From Phytobacter diazotrophicus (lineage in GTDB: Bacteria > Pseudomonadota > Gammaproteobacteria > Enterobacterales > Enterobacteriaceae), in assembly GCA_004346725.1 (NCBI GenBank), contig SMDE01000005.1, forward strand, positions 248,001 to 312,000: a DNA stretch of 64,000 nt, in the 5' to 3' direction. Both the position numbers and the translations under genes were made by a program. Under the pieces are notes generated by a model. It was not told where the DNA came from. It searched no databases and saw only the letters and a list, made by a program, of their open reading frames with translations. This document shows positions 1 to 8,856 of the stretch, one piece after another (position 1 is the first letter of the stretch; the number at the start of each line of letters is the position of its first letter).

Positions 1-107
1 ACGCGGTGGTTGAGGCACCGGATGGCGAAAGTATTTTGCTGCGTGGTCAGAAGGTGATTAATGGCGCACAGTATATTACCCGCACGCCATTGGCCGGGCT
101 GCTATGA
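1..107 (+). CDS. ydcK: YdcK C-terminal end (partial)
   Basis: Only the last 34 codons are in the window, read from base 3 to the TGA at 105-107. The end (ILLRGQKVINGAQYITRTPLAGLL) without its first residues matches the remembered E. coli YdcK tail (LRGPKVINGEDRITRTPL). YdcK is a left-handed beta-helix, hexapeptide-repeat protein of unknown function. It converges on rimL and their 3' ends overlap by 6 bases, the same neighbour arrangement as in E. coli. The identity rests on a short stretch plus synteny. Confidence 0.8.
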   Translation, partial: AVVEAPDGESILLRGQKVINGAQYITRTPLAGLL

Positions 108-653
108 TGAGCGATCGATAATCTGCCCGTAGATATTCTGGTCATGAAAGCTGCCGTTCAGGAACTCCGCCTGCCGCAGACACCCTTCGAGGATAAAGCC
201 GTTACGCAACGCGACACGGTTGCTTGCCTCGTTCGCAACCCGGCATTTAATGACGAAACGGCGGACATCACCCCGACGAGCGTAAAATGCCATAAACGCC
301 TGCAGGCAGGTGGAGACAATCCCCTTTCCCTCTTTGTCTTTATCGAGCCAGTAACCGATATAGCCGGTTTTGTTGGTCGGCTCGATGGAGTTAAAGGAGA
401 GCACCCCCACCAGCACGTTATCTTCGAGGATCAGGAACATTTTGGCGTAGCCGCGCTGATGCAGAATAATATTGCTTTGCGCGGTTTGCCGGGTCTGGTC
501 AACCGAGCGCACATACTGCGGCCAGTCCAGAAAATGCTGTAGCCATTCGCGGTTTTTAACGATCAGTTGGTGCAGATCGTGAACAAAACGCTCATCAATG
601 GCATGCAGTGCCAGATGGTCGTTGACGACGATCAGGCTGTCGGTGGAATCCAT
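102..653 (-). CDS. rimL: Ribosomal-protein L7/L12 serine N-acetyltransferase RimL
   Basis: A GNAT-fold protein of 183 aa (E. coli RimL is 179). It acetylates the N-terminal serine of L12 to give L7, using acetyl-CoA in the cytoplasm. Visible family features are the beta4 strand with GYWLD followed by the KEGKGI acetyl-CoA loop near residues 100-112, and the conserved tail RFVIKCRVANEASNRVALR then GFILEGCLRQAEF. The start is supported by a GAGGAG ribosome-binding site (660-665) six bases before the ATG at 653. It lies 47 bases downstream of opgD on the same strand; the E. coli gene ydcH, normally between the two, is absent here. Confidence 0.95.
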   Translation of the reverse strand: MDSTDSLIVVNDHLALHAIDERFVHDLHQLIVKNREWLQHFLDWPQYVRSVDQTRQTAQSNIILHQRGYAKMFLILEDNVLVGVLSFNSIEPTNKTGYIGYWLDKDKEGKGIVSTCLQAFMAFYARRGDVRRFVIKCRVANEASNRVALRNGFILEGCLRQAEFLNGSFHDQNIYGQIIDRSS

Positions 654-671
654 GACATCTCCTCGTATCAG

Positions 672-694
672 AACCTCCCTCCCCGAGGGAGGTT
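672..694 (-). terminator. Hairpin between opgD and rimL
   Basis: A perfect 10-bp inverted repeat (AACCTCCCTC / GAGGGAGGTT, loop CCC) lies directly after the opgD stop. No T-run follows on the minus strand, so it is more likely an attenuating or RNA-stabilising hairpin than a strong intrinsic terminator. Confidence 0.5.
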
Positions 695-700
695 ACCGAT

Positions 701-2356
701 TTAGCGCATGATGCGATCATCCACGTAGTTGCGCTTGTCCGGCGCAGGCGGAAAATATTGATACAACCAGGTCTCGCTGATCGCATCCCCCTGACAGCGC
801 AGGAAGAGGCGCATTTCAACCGGGTCGGTGGAGTTGGACGTTGGGTACCAGTCGAACAGAATACGGTAGCCGTCGAAAGGCTCAACATACAGGATTTCAA
901 CCTGTTTGGCTTCCCCGTTAGACAAGGTGATAACCGGTTCAATCCCCTTCGGTGCAGCGGCTTTCAGGTCACCACCGACAAAATCAATGGCGAAACGGCG
1001 CGCCCATTTTTCCGGGTAATGCTCGCCAGGCGCCCACCCTTCCGGGAAGCCGCCCATACCGGTACGGGTGGCATAGACACGCGCCAGCGGCGAGCGTACC
1101 GGCGGCATTGCGCTCCAGTACAGACGATACTGGAATGCCAGCTCATCACCCGAACGAACCGGTTTCTCCGGCTGCCAGAAACAGACCACGTTATCCAGGG
1201 TTTCACCGGTGGTCGGGATTTCCATTAATCCAACGCTGCCCTTACCCCATTGGTTACGCGGCTCGACCCACAGGCTTGGGCGTTTGTTATACCAGCCCAT
1301 TACGTCCTGATAGTGAGAGAAGTCGCGGTCAAGTTGCAGTAAACCAAAGCCTTTCGGGTTGTTGTCCAAAAAGGCATTGAATTGCAGTTTCTGCGGATTG
1401 TTCAGAGGGCGGCAAACCCACTCCCCGTTCCCACGCCACATGGCCAGACGGTCGGAGTCATGGATCTGCGGATGAATGGTGTCGCACACGCGACGTTCAT
1501 TGTTACCGCAGCTAAACATACTGGTCATCGGCGCGATACCCAGTTGTTTGATGTCTTTACGCGCATACAGGTGGTTATCCACCTCCATGATCACCTGGCT
1601 CTGTTCACAGTGGATCACGAATTTGTAGGCCCCGGTCAGACTCGGGCTGTCGAGCAACGTATAGACCGTAAAAGAGGTATCAGAGGCTTTCGCCGTTTCA
1701 AACCAGAAGGCGGTAAAATCCGGGAACTCTTCCGGTGTGTCTGTAAAGGTGTCGATTGCCGCACCACGTGCGGAAAGCCCGTACTGGTAAGTACTGTCTA
1801 CCGCACGGAAATAGCTGGCGCCCAGGAAAGAGACAATATCGCGACGAGCCAGTTCAGGCGCTTTAAAGGCGCGGAAACCGGCAAACCCCAGATCGCTCTG
1901 CCCTTCAAGCTGCTTCGTATCGACGCCTGCATCATGGTAGTTAAACAATTCAGGACGGAAATGAATCTCACGCGCCTGTTGGGTTGCGGGATCAAGCGAG
2001 AACATGCGCACACGGCGACGGAAACCCATCCCCATATGGAAAAACTGCACGTCAAGCTGACGACCCTCAACATTGTTCCACAATGAATGTTGCGCATCGT
2101 ACTGAATGGCGTTGTAGGCCTGTGGCGTCATGTTTGCGAGCGTATCCGGCAGTGGACGCGGCGCACCGCCCCACGGCTGTTGCGCCAGGTCATGTGCCAT
2201 GGACTGCAACACGGAAAAATCGAAACGACGACTCTGACCATCGGCGATATCGGAATCAGCAGCAAACGCCGCACGGGAGAACAGAGAAGCAAAGCCGGAA
2301 GTCCCGCACGCTGCGGCCAGCGCCATTGATGCCTTAATGAAACGTCTGCGGTTCAT
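701..2356 (-). CDS. opgD: Glucans biosynthesis protein D, periplasmic
   Basis: OpgD/MdoD acts on osmoregulated periplasmic glucans and controls their backbone structure; it belongs to the MdoG/OpgG family. The chosen ATG at 2356 gives 551 aa, the E. coli length, and begins with a twin-arginine signal ([10 protein letters not shown], hydrophobic core, cleavage near AFA-A at about residue 32). So it is exported folded by Tat, unlike its Sec-exported paralogue OpgG. The reading frame stays open 74 codons upstream, but that extension would bury the Tat signal and has no homologous counterpart. The body is full length and shows no damage. rimL follows 47 bases downstream. Confidence 0.95.
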   Translation of the reverse strand: MNRRRFIKASMALAAACGTSGFASLFSRAAFAADSDIADGQSRRFDFSVLQSMAHDLAQQPWGGAPRPLPDTLANMTPQAYNAIQYDAQHSLWNNVEGRQLDVQFFHMGMGFRRRVRMFSLDPATQQAREIHFRPELFNYHDAGVDTKQLEGQSDLGFAGFRAFKAPELARRDIVSFLGASYFRAVDSTYQYGLSARGAAIDTFTDTPEEFPDFTAFWFETAKASDTSFTVYTLLDSPSLTGAYKFVIHCEQSQVIMEVDNHLYARKDIKQLGIAPMTSMFSCGNNERRVCDTIHPQIHDSDRLAMWRGNGEWVCRPLNNPQKLQFNAFLDNNPKGFGLLQLDRDFSHYQDVMGWYNKRPSLWVEPRNQWGKGSVGLMEIPTTGETLDNVVCFWQPEKPVRSGDELAFQYRLYWSAMPPVRSPLARVYATRTGMGGFPEGWAPGEHYPEKWARRFAIDFVGGDLKAAAPKGIEPVITLSNGEAKQVEILYVEPFDGYRILFDWYPTSNSTDPVEMRLFLRCQGDAISETWLYQYFPPAPDKRNYVDDRIMR

Positions 2357-2757
2357 GCCTGATAATACGTCCTTATGGTCGTGAGAAGCGGTTTTGTACA
2401 AAACAAAACCACGGCAAAAGCTAACGGTTATGACCGCACACTCTAGACAAAATTGATTGAGAATCCAATTGTTGACGGGTGATATTCTGCGCAAAGCTTG
2501 AAATATTTTTGTCGATGGGATCGACCTGAAAACGGTGTAAAGAAAGGTATAATTTTGGCGGAGCGGAAAACATCCCATTACGTTGCTAAATGTATCGCGA
2601 CTCTTTTTCGCGCCTGGTCATAGCGCAAACGTAACGGCGCATACGCCATTGCCGCATGAAGCACCCCATGGCGTATTGGATCGGAACACGAGATGATTTC
2701 GGATATAAAAAGACCCCTTCCGGACATCGACGGCTGGGGTCAGAAAAGGTGGGCTTG
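2357..2757. other. Intergenic stretch upstream of opgD
   Basis: About 400 bases with no convincing gene. It holds the opgD promoter region and, at its far end, the terminator of the amino-acid binding protein gene. Open frames crossing it on the minus strand are extensions of neighbouring reading frames with no ribosome-binding site. Confidence 0.6.
2705..2741 (-). terminator. Intrinsic terminator of the binding-protein gene
   Basis: On the minus strand, GACCCC pairs with GGGGTC around a structured loop and is followed directly by TTTTTATATCC. It lies 17 bases after the stop at 2758. Confidence 0.8.
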
Positions 2758-3537
2758 TTATTTAGCGCTGACGCTAACATCAATACCCGGGAAATATTTC
2801 TCCGCCAGGGTTTTGATGGTGCCGTCGGCGCGGACTTTATCAATTGCGGCGTCAAGTTGCTTTTTGGTGGCCTCGTCACCTTTACGTAACCCAAAGCCGA
2901 TGCCACTGCCGAGGATCGTATCGTCTGATACCGGTTTGCCAATAAAGCCAAAACCTTTACCCTGCGGTTTGCTCAGGAAACCTGCCTGCCCGGCCGCCGA
3001 CATGACCAGCGAGGCGTCAATGCGGCCATTTAGCAAATCACCCCATGCCATATTCTGATCTTTATAAGACACCACGGTGACACCGTGCTTTTCCCAGTGC
3101 TCTTTTGCATAAGTTTCCTGAATGGAACCCTGCAATACACCGATGGTTTTGCCTTTCAGACCTTCGGCTGTCGCTTCCATCCCATCACCCGATTTGCCCA
3201 CTAACTGAGAGGGAATGCGATAGATAGGCTGGGTGAAATCAATGCTCTGACGACGCTGCTTGGTGATATTCATCGCTGAATTGATAGCGTCAAATTTTTT
3301 CGCCACAAGGCCTGGGATCAGCGCATCAAACGAGGTTTCAACCCAGGTACATTTCAGTTCTGCGGCTTTACAGATGGCATTGCCCAGCTCAATATCAAAG
3401 CCTTCCAGTTCGCCGGACGCATTGCGGCTTTCGAATGGCGGATATTCCGCTTCCAGGCCGTAGCGTAACTGGGTGGCGGCGAAAGAAGATAATGAGCAAA
3501 GCATGCCCATGCCCAGAAAGAGTGCTTTCAATTTCAC
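2758..3537 (-). CDS. Periplasmic amino-acid binding protein (HisJ/ArgT type)
   Basis: A 259-aa solute-binding protein of the family 3 type (SBP_bac_3). It has a Sec signal peptide (MKLKALFLGMGMLCSLSSFA, cleavage at about residue 20) and the family opening LRYGLEAEYPPFES, then GELEGFDIELGNAIC. These are typical of lysine/arginine/ornithine/histidine binders. It starts 12 bases after the aminotransferase stop, so the two form an operon. No permease or ATPase gene accompanies it; it must share a transporter core elsewhere, or serve another receptor. The ligand is not readable from sequence, though polar and probably basic amino acids are favoured by similarity. Confidence 0.85.
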   Translation of the reverse strand: MKLKALFLGMGMLCSLSSFAATQLRYGLEAEYPPFESRNASGELEGFDIELGNAICKAAELKCTWVETSFDALIPGLVAKKFDAINSAMNITKQRRQSIDFTQPIYRIPSQLVGKSGDGMEATAEGLKGKTIGVLQGSIQETYAKEHWEKHGVTVVSYKDQNMAWGDLLNGRIDASLVMSAAGQAGFLSKPQGKGFGFIGKPVSDDTILGSGIGFGLRKGDEATKKQLDAAIDKVRADGTIKTLAEKYFPGIDVSVSAK

Positions 3538-3549
3538 GATTAACGCTCC

Positions 3550-4719
3550 TTAGCGTGGCTTAACACGACACAGGGCCTGCGCGCCTGCTCTGAGTGTGGC
3601 CTCATCTTTGGCAAAAGAGAGGCGAATCAATTTGTTATCAGTGCCATCAGTGTAAAACGCCGATAACGGAATGGTGGCAACGCCGTAATCGGTAATTAAC
3701 CTTTTGACCATCTCGCTGTCGCTCTCGTCACTGAAATGGCTGTAATCCGCCAACAGGAAGAACGAGCCCGCGCTCGGTAATAAGCGAAATGGCGATTCTG
3801 CCAGCAGGGTTTGCAACAAGTCGCGTTTGCGCTGGTAGAACGCCGACAGCGACAGCCAGGTCTGGGGATCGGTCATATGCTCGGCAAAAGCGTACTGCAT
3901 TGGCGTATCGGCGGAAAACATTAAAAACTGATGGACTTTCACAATCTCATCCATCAACTCAGAGGGCGCGACACAATACCCCACGCGCCAGCCCGTCACA
4001 TGATAGGTCTTACCGAAGGACGAGATAATCACGCTGCGCTCCGCAAGTTGCGGATGGGTCGCCATACCGTGGTGCGGCTGATCATCAAAGACCACGTGCT
4101 CGTACACTTCGTCAGACAGAATCACGATATCCGTGTTACGCGTTAACGCCGCCAGTTGTTGCAAATCATCAGCGGAAAAGACCTGGCCACTCGGGTTATG
4201 CGGCGTGTTAATGATGATCATGCGCGTGCGGGGTGTGATGGCCGCGCGAACTTCATCCCAGTTCACCGCAAAATCAGGGACCGTCAGTTTAATGGCGATG
4301 GGGGTCGCCCCTTGCAGACGGACAATCGGCGCATAACTGTCAAACGACGGCTCGAAATAGATAACTTCATCACCCGGATGAACCAGACCACTGATGGCCG
4401 AATAGAGACCTTCACTGGCGCTGGCGGTAATCAGTATTTCGCTGTCCACGTCATACTGTGTGCCGTACAGGTCGTGAATTTTCTGCGCAATGCGTGCTTT
4501 CAGCGGGCGTAAACCCGTCATCGGGGCGTACTGGTTATGATCGGCCTGCATCGCCCTGGTCACGCCGGAGATCAGTTGCGGGTCGCAGGAAAAATTGGGC
4601 GCGCCCTGAGAAAGGTTAATCGCATTATGCTGTGCGGAAAGCTGGCCAATAACGGTAAAAATGGTCGTACCCACGTCGGGTAATTTAGAGCGGGTTTTCA
4701 CCGGTGTACGCAGAGTCAT
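3550..4719 (-). CDS. Class I PLP aminotransferase, YbdL-like
   Basis: A 389-aa fold-type I pyridoxal-phosphate aminotransferase. Seen: INLSQGAPNF near the N terminus, the NTPHNPSGQVF substrate/cofactor segment, SDEVYEHVVF with the cofactor aspartate, and SSFGKTYHVTGWRVGY with the PLP-binding lysine. It resembles E. coli YbdL, a methionine-preferring aminotransferase, more than AspC; the substrate here is inference. It is the first gene of a two-gene operon with the amino-acid binding protein and is divergent from a LysR regulator 111 bases away. This layout suggests regulated uptake and transamination of one amino acid. Confidence 0.85.
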   Translation of the reverse strand: MTLRTPVKTRSKLPDVGTTIFTVIGQLSAQHNAINLSQGAPNFSCDPQLISGVTRAMQADHNQYAPMTGLRPLKARIAQKIHDLYGTQYDVDSEILITASASEGLYSAISGLVHPGDEVIYFEPSFDSYAPIVRLQGATPIAIKLTVPDFAVNWDEVRAAITPRTRMIIINTPHNPSGQVFSADDLQQLAALTRNTDIVILSDEVYEHVVFDDQPHHGMATHPQLAERSVIISSFGKTYHVTGWRVGYCVAPSELMDEIVKVHQFLMFSADTPMQYAFAEHMTDPQTWLSLSAFYQRKRDLLQTLLAESPFRLLPSAGSFFLLADYSHFSDESDSEMVKRLITDYGVATIPLSAFYTDGTDNKLIRLSFAKDEATLRAGAQALCRVKPR

Positions 4720-4830
4720 TCTTAATCCTTTCCCATTAAAAGTGCATAACCATTCAAATAAAAGCGCGTTGAGTCCACAATCGATTTGTTGTCATAATAG
4801 CCATGAGTAAATTGCATAGCTGGAGTTGTC

Positions 4831-5673
4831 ATGCCGAACCGTACGTTGCCACTAAACGCTATTGACGCTTTTCTGGTCACAGCCCGCCATTTAAACCTTA
4901 CCCATGCGGCAAAAGAGTTATGTCTGACGCAGGGCGCGGTAAGCCGTAAGATTGCTTCGCTGGAAGCATGGTTTGGTTTCCCGCTGTTTGAACGTCATGC
5001 GCGTGGTTTGCGGTTATCGCCTCAGGGTAGCGCCCTGCTGCCGGAATTGCGCTCGGCTTTTGAACACCTGCAAACGCTTGCCGCACAGGCGCGCGCGCAA
5101 CAAAAGGTCGTTCGTCTGAAAGCGCCAACCTGTGCGATGCGCTGGCTGGTTCCACGGCTTATCCAGCTTGAGCAGACCTGCCCGGACGTACAGGTAGCAC
5201 TGACCACCACCACTGACCATGGCGTTAACTTCAAAACCGAGCCGTATGATGCGGCAATTGTTTTTGGTACCCATTTCAGCGCGGGCGATCTGCTGTTTGA
5301 TGAAGCGCTGACGCCGGTAATGAGCACGCAATTAACGGCCGATGAAAGGCTCAGTAATGTGACCTTTCTGCATCCGACCAGAGATAAAACGGACTGGTCA
5401 CTGTGGCTGGCGAAACAGGACAGCGTAGCGTGGGTTATGAAAAAAAATCAACACTTCGACACCATGGATCTGGCGATCACGGCGGCCATCCAGGGGCTGG
5501 GGGTGGCGATTGCCGATGAAACCCTGGTCGCGGAGGATATTCGTGCCGGACGGCTGATGCGCCCCTATGCGCAAAGCGTGAAGACGGGGGCGAGCTATCG
5601 TTTGGTACTGAGAGATTCTCAGAATAATGCCGCCGGGCTGGCGGCATTCCGTACGAGTTTACTGAATAATTAA
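4831..5673 (+). CDS. LysR-family regulator, GcvA-like
   Basis: A 280-aa LysR-type regulator. The N-terminal winged helix-turn-helix is clear (LNAIDAFLVTARHLNLTHAA, then KELCLTQGAVSRKIASLE). The C-terminal part is a periplasmic-binding-like effector domain that opens with the GcvA-type LKAPTCAMRWLVPRL. It is divergent from the aminotransferase/binding-protein operon with a 111-base shared control region, the usual position for a LysR regulator of its neighbour. Its end overlaps the convergent esterase gene by 4 bases. The effector is unknown. Confidence 0.88.
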   Translation: MPNRTLPLNAIDAFLVTARHLNLTHAAKELCLTQGAVSRKIASLEAWFGFPLFERHARGLRLSPQGSALLPELRSAFEHLQTLAAQARAQQKVVRLKAPTCAMRWLVPRLIQLEQTCPDVQVALTTTTDHGVNFKTEPYDAAIVFGTHFSAGDLLFDEALTPVMSTQLTADERLSNVTFLHPTRDKTDWSLWLAKQDSVAWVMKKNQHFDTMDLAITAAIQGLGVAIADETLVAEDIRAGRLMRPYAQSVKTGASYRLVLRDSQNNAAGLAAFRTSLLNN

Positions 5674-7178
5674 TCAAGTTTGACGTGATGCCTCATGACC
5701 CGTTTAAACAGCATCAGGCGTGCGCGCATAAAGCGATTGGTCATGCGAAAGCCCGCATGTTTATTCAGTCCCATGCGTAGCAATCTGTCGCGCCCTTTGC
5801 CGCAGGACTGCCAGCGTACAGGCCCCTGCAGCACATCGCAGGTGACGCTGGCCTCGCGAGCAAAACTTACCCAGTAATCGGCAACCTTTGCCGCAAACGC
5901 CAGGTCTCGCTCATTGACGTAATGGCACGCCGGTTCCGTCAGCATGAGGTTATCAAACACATACGGCACTTCGTTTCCATGCCACGCGCCGTTAGCGTAG
6001 GTGTCATGCTCGGCCTCTGCAACGTAGTCAAACCAGTAACGCCAGCACGGCTGCCCGATGCGCTGTTGCGCCTGCATCACCACCAGCCCGAGCGAGGTAA
6101 ACGCCATGTCCCGGCAGACCTGACGCCCCAGTTCCGCATCCCCTTTTACCCCAGGGTAAAGCAGCTTAATGATCCCCAGGCCAAAACGCTGCTCGCGCCG
6201 TAACTTATCAATTTGCCCGGCAAGGTCGACGCCAAACTCGGCCATTACGCTGGCTTCATCGCTGTTCGACCCCACAATAACCGGCATCGGATGCTGCGTT
6301 GCGTTGAAAAAAACGTCCAGCGCTGGCACGGGTAAGACGCTGTCTCCGGCAATCGGCGCGGGGGCAATTTTTAACGGGGAAGCGAGCGGCCAGAATGCCT
6401 CAGCCGGGATCGCACGCAGCGTCTCTGCCGTGGCGTCAGCCACGCCGAGATGCTCTGCAACGGCAATCCCTTTTTCCAGCGCACGCTCAAGCGGGGTATC
6501 CGGCAAGGTATAGCTACTCTGGATAATGGCTTTATGGAACAGCCCTTTTGCCTTCGGCGAGGCCATCAGCGACATCACGCTACGCCCCCCGGCGGATTCG
6601 CCAAACAGCGTAATATTGCGGGCATCACCGCCAAAAGCGTGGATATTCTCTTTAACCCAATGCAGCGCCGCAATTTGATCGAGCAGGCCGAAGTTACAGA
6701 GGGTTTCCTCCTCTTCTCCTTGCAGGGCCGGATGGGCAAAAAAGCCGAGATGGCCAAGGCGATAATTGAGCGTAACCAGCACCACGCCGCGCCGGGCAAG
6801 TGCTTTGCCATCATAGGGCGGCAGATCGCCCGCGCCCATCGTAAAACCGCCGCCGTGCAGCCAGACCATCACCGGAAGTGACCCACTACGCGCGGCAGGC
6901 GCGCAGATATTCAGATAAAGGCAATCTTCGGAAAGCCTTCCCGGATCGCCACCGGCGATCTGCGTGCAGGTTTCACTGTTTTGCCAACTGGCGGCAGAAA
7001 ATGTATCGGCTAAGCGAATCCCCTGCCAGGGCGCTGGCGGCTGTGGCGCCCGCCAGCGTAGTGGACCAACGGGCGGCGCCGCGTAAGGGATACCGCGCCA
7101 GCTAAGGCAATCATCATCCAGTGTGCCCAAAAGCGTGCCGTGGCGGGTTTCTGCTATCGGGGCGGAGGGATTTTCCAT
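5670..7178 (-). CDS. Type B carboxylesterase
   Basis: A 502-aa alpha/beta-hydrolase of the carboxylesterase type B (cholinesterase-like) family. Seen: WRGIPYAAPPVGPLRW at the N terminus, the EDCLYLNI signature, the oxyanion motif HGGGF and the nucleophile elbow GESAGG. The candidate acid and histidine lie further on (SDEAS; WHGNEVPYVF). There is no signal peptide, so it is probably cytoplasmic. The ATG at 7178 is preferred over an upstream GTG (7199) because an AGGA lies just upstream. It sits 42 bases after ydcJ on the same strand and may be co-transcribed. Natural substrate unknown. Confidence 0.85.
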   Translation of the reverse strand: MENPSAPIAETRHGTLLGTLDDDCLSWRGIPYAAPPVGPLRWRAPQPPAPWQGIRLADTFSAASWQNSETCTQIAGGDPGRLSEDCLYLNICAPAARSGSLPVMVWLHGGGFTMGAGDLPPYDGKALARRGVVLVTLNYRLGHLGFFAHPALQGEEEETLCNFGLLDQIAALHWVKENIHAFGGDARNITLFGESAGGRSVMSLMASPKAKGLFHKAIIQSSYTLPDTPLERALEKGIAVAEHLGVADATAETLRAIPAEAFWPLASPLKIAPAPIAGDSVLPVPALDVFFNATQHPMPVIVGSNSDEASVMAEFGVDLAGQIDKLRREQRFGLGIIKLLYPGVKGDAELGRQVCRDMAFTSLGLVVMQAQQRIGQPCWRYWFDYVAEAEHDTYANGAWHGNEVPYVFDNLMLTEPACHYVNERDLAFAAKVADYWVSFAREASVTCDVLQGPVRWQSCGKGRDRLLRMGLNKHAGFRMTNRFMRARLMLFKRVMRHHVKLD

Positions 7179-7220
7179 GACAACATCCTGTTTATTCACA
7201 TCCGTAGCAGAGTACCTTTT

Positions 7221-8564
7221 TTACAACAGACCGCAACGTCGTTTGCTGCGCTCTTCCGCTTGCGCGTAGAGGGTAAACTCATCAAGCACTTCGCAGCCAA
7301 GCGCCTCTTCGAAACGCAGTTTGCTGGCGTTACCGTGGCTACGCTGTTGCGTTTCATTGCCAAGGTTTGACTGAAAGATCCCGGCCGCGCTGACGGGGAG
7401 AAAATCTTCATAGATGATAGGTTGCGCAACAACCCAACCGCGCTCAATAAGCGGCTGCGGATCGTCGCCCGGACGAATCGCCTTCCGGTGAGCCTCGCCG
7501 GAAGGCGTCAGGCGATAACGGAAGTAAGCCAGTTGCTGGCGACGCAATAGCATTTCGCTGTCGGGGAAAGCATGAAACATCTCCTGTAAATGTAACTGAT
7601 GGGTCAGATTGTCTTTTCCGGTTCCCGCTTCGTTAAGTAGCCGATCATACAGCGCCCGGCCTTTTGGCGTCAGGGCCACGCCACGTTGTTCGATTTCACC
7701 AAAACGGGCAGTATGTGTCCCCTGCTGCTCACCGGCGAACAATACCGGTTCATCAAGCGCTTTGAAGCTGGTCTGGCGCAATAAAATCGGCACATCACGG
7801 CGTGGCGGCCCTTCAATCAGGATTTTGGGCTCGATTCCATATTTCGGCATCAGCGCCTGTACCTGATCAATATCCAGGGTGCGTGGTGTCAGATGGTTGA
7901 TATGGCAACCAGGGAAGCAGACCACATCGGCGATCAGGCGGTGCTCATTGTGGAGCGCATGGTATGTCAGGGCGTCCACGGTGGCATGACGATGCCAGCG
8001 AAAGGTCTCCAGTGCTTCTTTCACAAACTCACTCGCCTGAGAGGCAGTGAACTCGCCGGTTTGTTCATGCAGGGCAATGAGTTCATGGCAACGCGGGGTG
8101 AAAATATCCCTGCGTTGTAAAATGGCGGCGGCTTTATCGCGAAGCTGCACATCCTCAATCAGCTCAAGGCGCAATAACGACGTAAAGATGCGAAAGGGAT
8201 TACGCGCCAGAGCCGCATCTTCAATGGGGCGAAAGGCGGTGGAGTGTACCGGAACCCCCGCCTGCGACAGGTCGTAATAGCTCACCGGAAACATACCCAT
8301 AATCGCGAACATCCGTCGTAGCGTCGCCAACTCATCCGGGCGCCCAACACGAATCGCCCCATGACGTTCGACGTTCAGCCGCGCCAGTTCGTCTGCGTTA
8401 ACCAGTTGTTCATGCAAGCGGGGATTATTCTCAAGGACTGCCAGATTGACGTCCGCAACCAGCTCCAGCAAGGTGCCGTACTGTGGAACTTCCTGCTGGT
8501 ACATCGCTGACATTGCTTGCGAAAATTGTTCCCGAATTTCATCAGCCGTGATGGTGTTCGCCAT
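7221..8564 (-). CDS. ydcJ: 2-oxoadipate dioxygenase/decarboxylase family (HglS/DUF1338)
   Basis: A 447-aa protein of the DUF1338 vicinal-oxygen-chelate family. Its studied member HglS turns 2-oxoadipate into D-2-hydroxyglutarate in lysine breakdown, using Fe(II) and O2. The residues I remember as the HglS metal triad and substrate arginine (His70, His226, Glu294, Arg74) all fall at a constant offset of two here: His68, His224, Glu292, Arg72, in RHGAIRVG, INHLTPRTLDID and GEIEQRG. An active enzyme is therefore expected. It is divergent from ydcI, as in E. coli, but separated from opgD by an accessory insert. Confidence 0.93.
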   Translation of the reverse strand: MANTITADEIREQFSQAMSAMYQQEVPQYGTLLELVADVNLAVLENNPRLHEQLVNADELARLNVERHGAIRVGRPDELATLRRMFAIMGMFPVSYYDLSQAGVPVHSTAFRPIEDAALARNPFRIFTSLLRLELIEDVQLRDKAAAILQRRDIFTPRCHELIALHEQTGEFTASQASEFVKEALETFRWHRHATVDALTYHALHNEHRLIADVVCFPGCHINHLTPRTLDIDQVQALMPKYGIEPKILIEGPPRRDVPILLRQTSFKALDEPVLFAGEQQGTHTARFGEIEQRGVALTPKGRALYDRLLNEAGTGKDNLTHQLHLQEMFHAFPDSEMLLRRQQLAYFRYRLTPSGEAHRKAIRPGDDPQPLIERGWVVAQPIIYEDFLPVSAAGIFQSNLGNETQQRSHGNASKLRFEEALGCEVLDEFTLYAQAEERSKRRCGLL

Positions 8565-8856
8565 GTTGTCATGTCTCCAGTGTGTATTACCTGGAGTGTA
8601 GAGAAGCCCTTGCTGGCCTGTGGGAGATAATTTACGAAGTGTGATCGCGGCATAAAACCAAAAATGCCGTATTTCCGGCTATTTGCATAACCAAAAATTA
8701 TGCTTAAACCCCCACAGACATGCGGTTGACATCACACTGCCGGGAAAATTTGTTTGTAACTCAACGAGATTAAATGTTAAGAATGTTTTGCTACCAAGTT
8801 AACATAATTAAGCAACTTTACTTGCCACGGACATCGCTTCGTTTTTACATCATCTT

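Noticed and set aside
144-542. 132-codon open frame on the plus strand inside rimL
   Set aside because: It is the antisense shadow of rimL, which matches a known family over its full length; no ribosome-binding site.
1382-2086. 234-codon open frame opposite opgD
   Set aside because: Antisense to a well-conserved gene; composition follows the codon bias of opgD read backwards.
2586-2951. 121-codon minus-strand frame before the binding protein end
   Set aside because: Overlaps the binding-protein gene in another frame and spans its terminator; no homology recognised.
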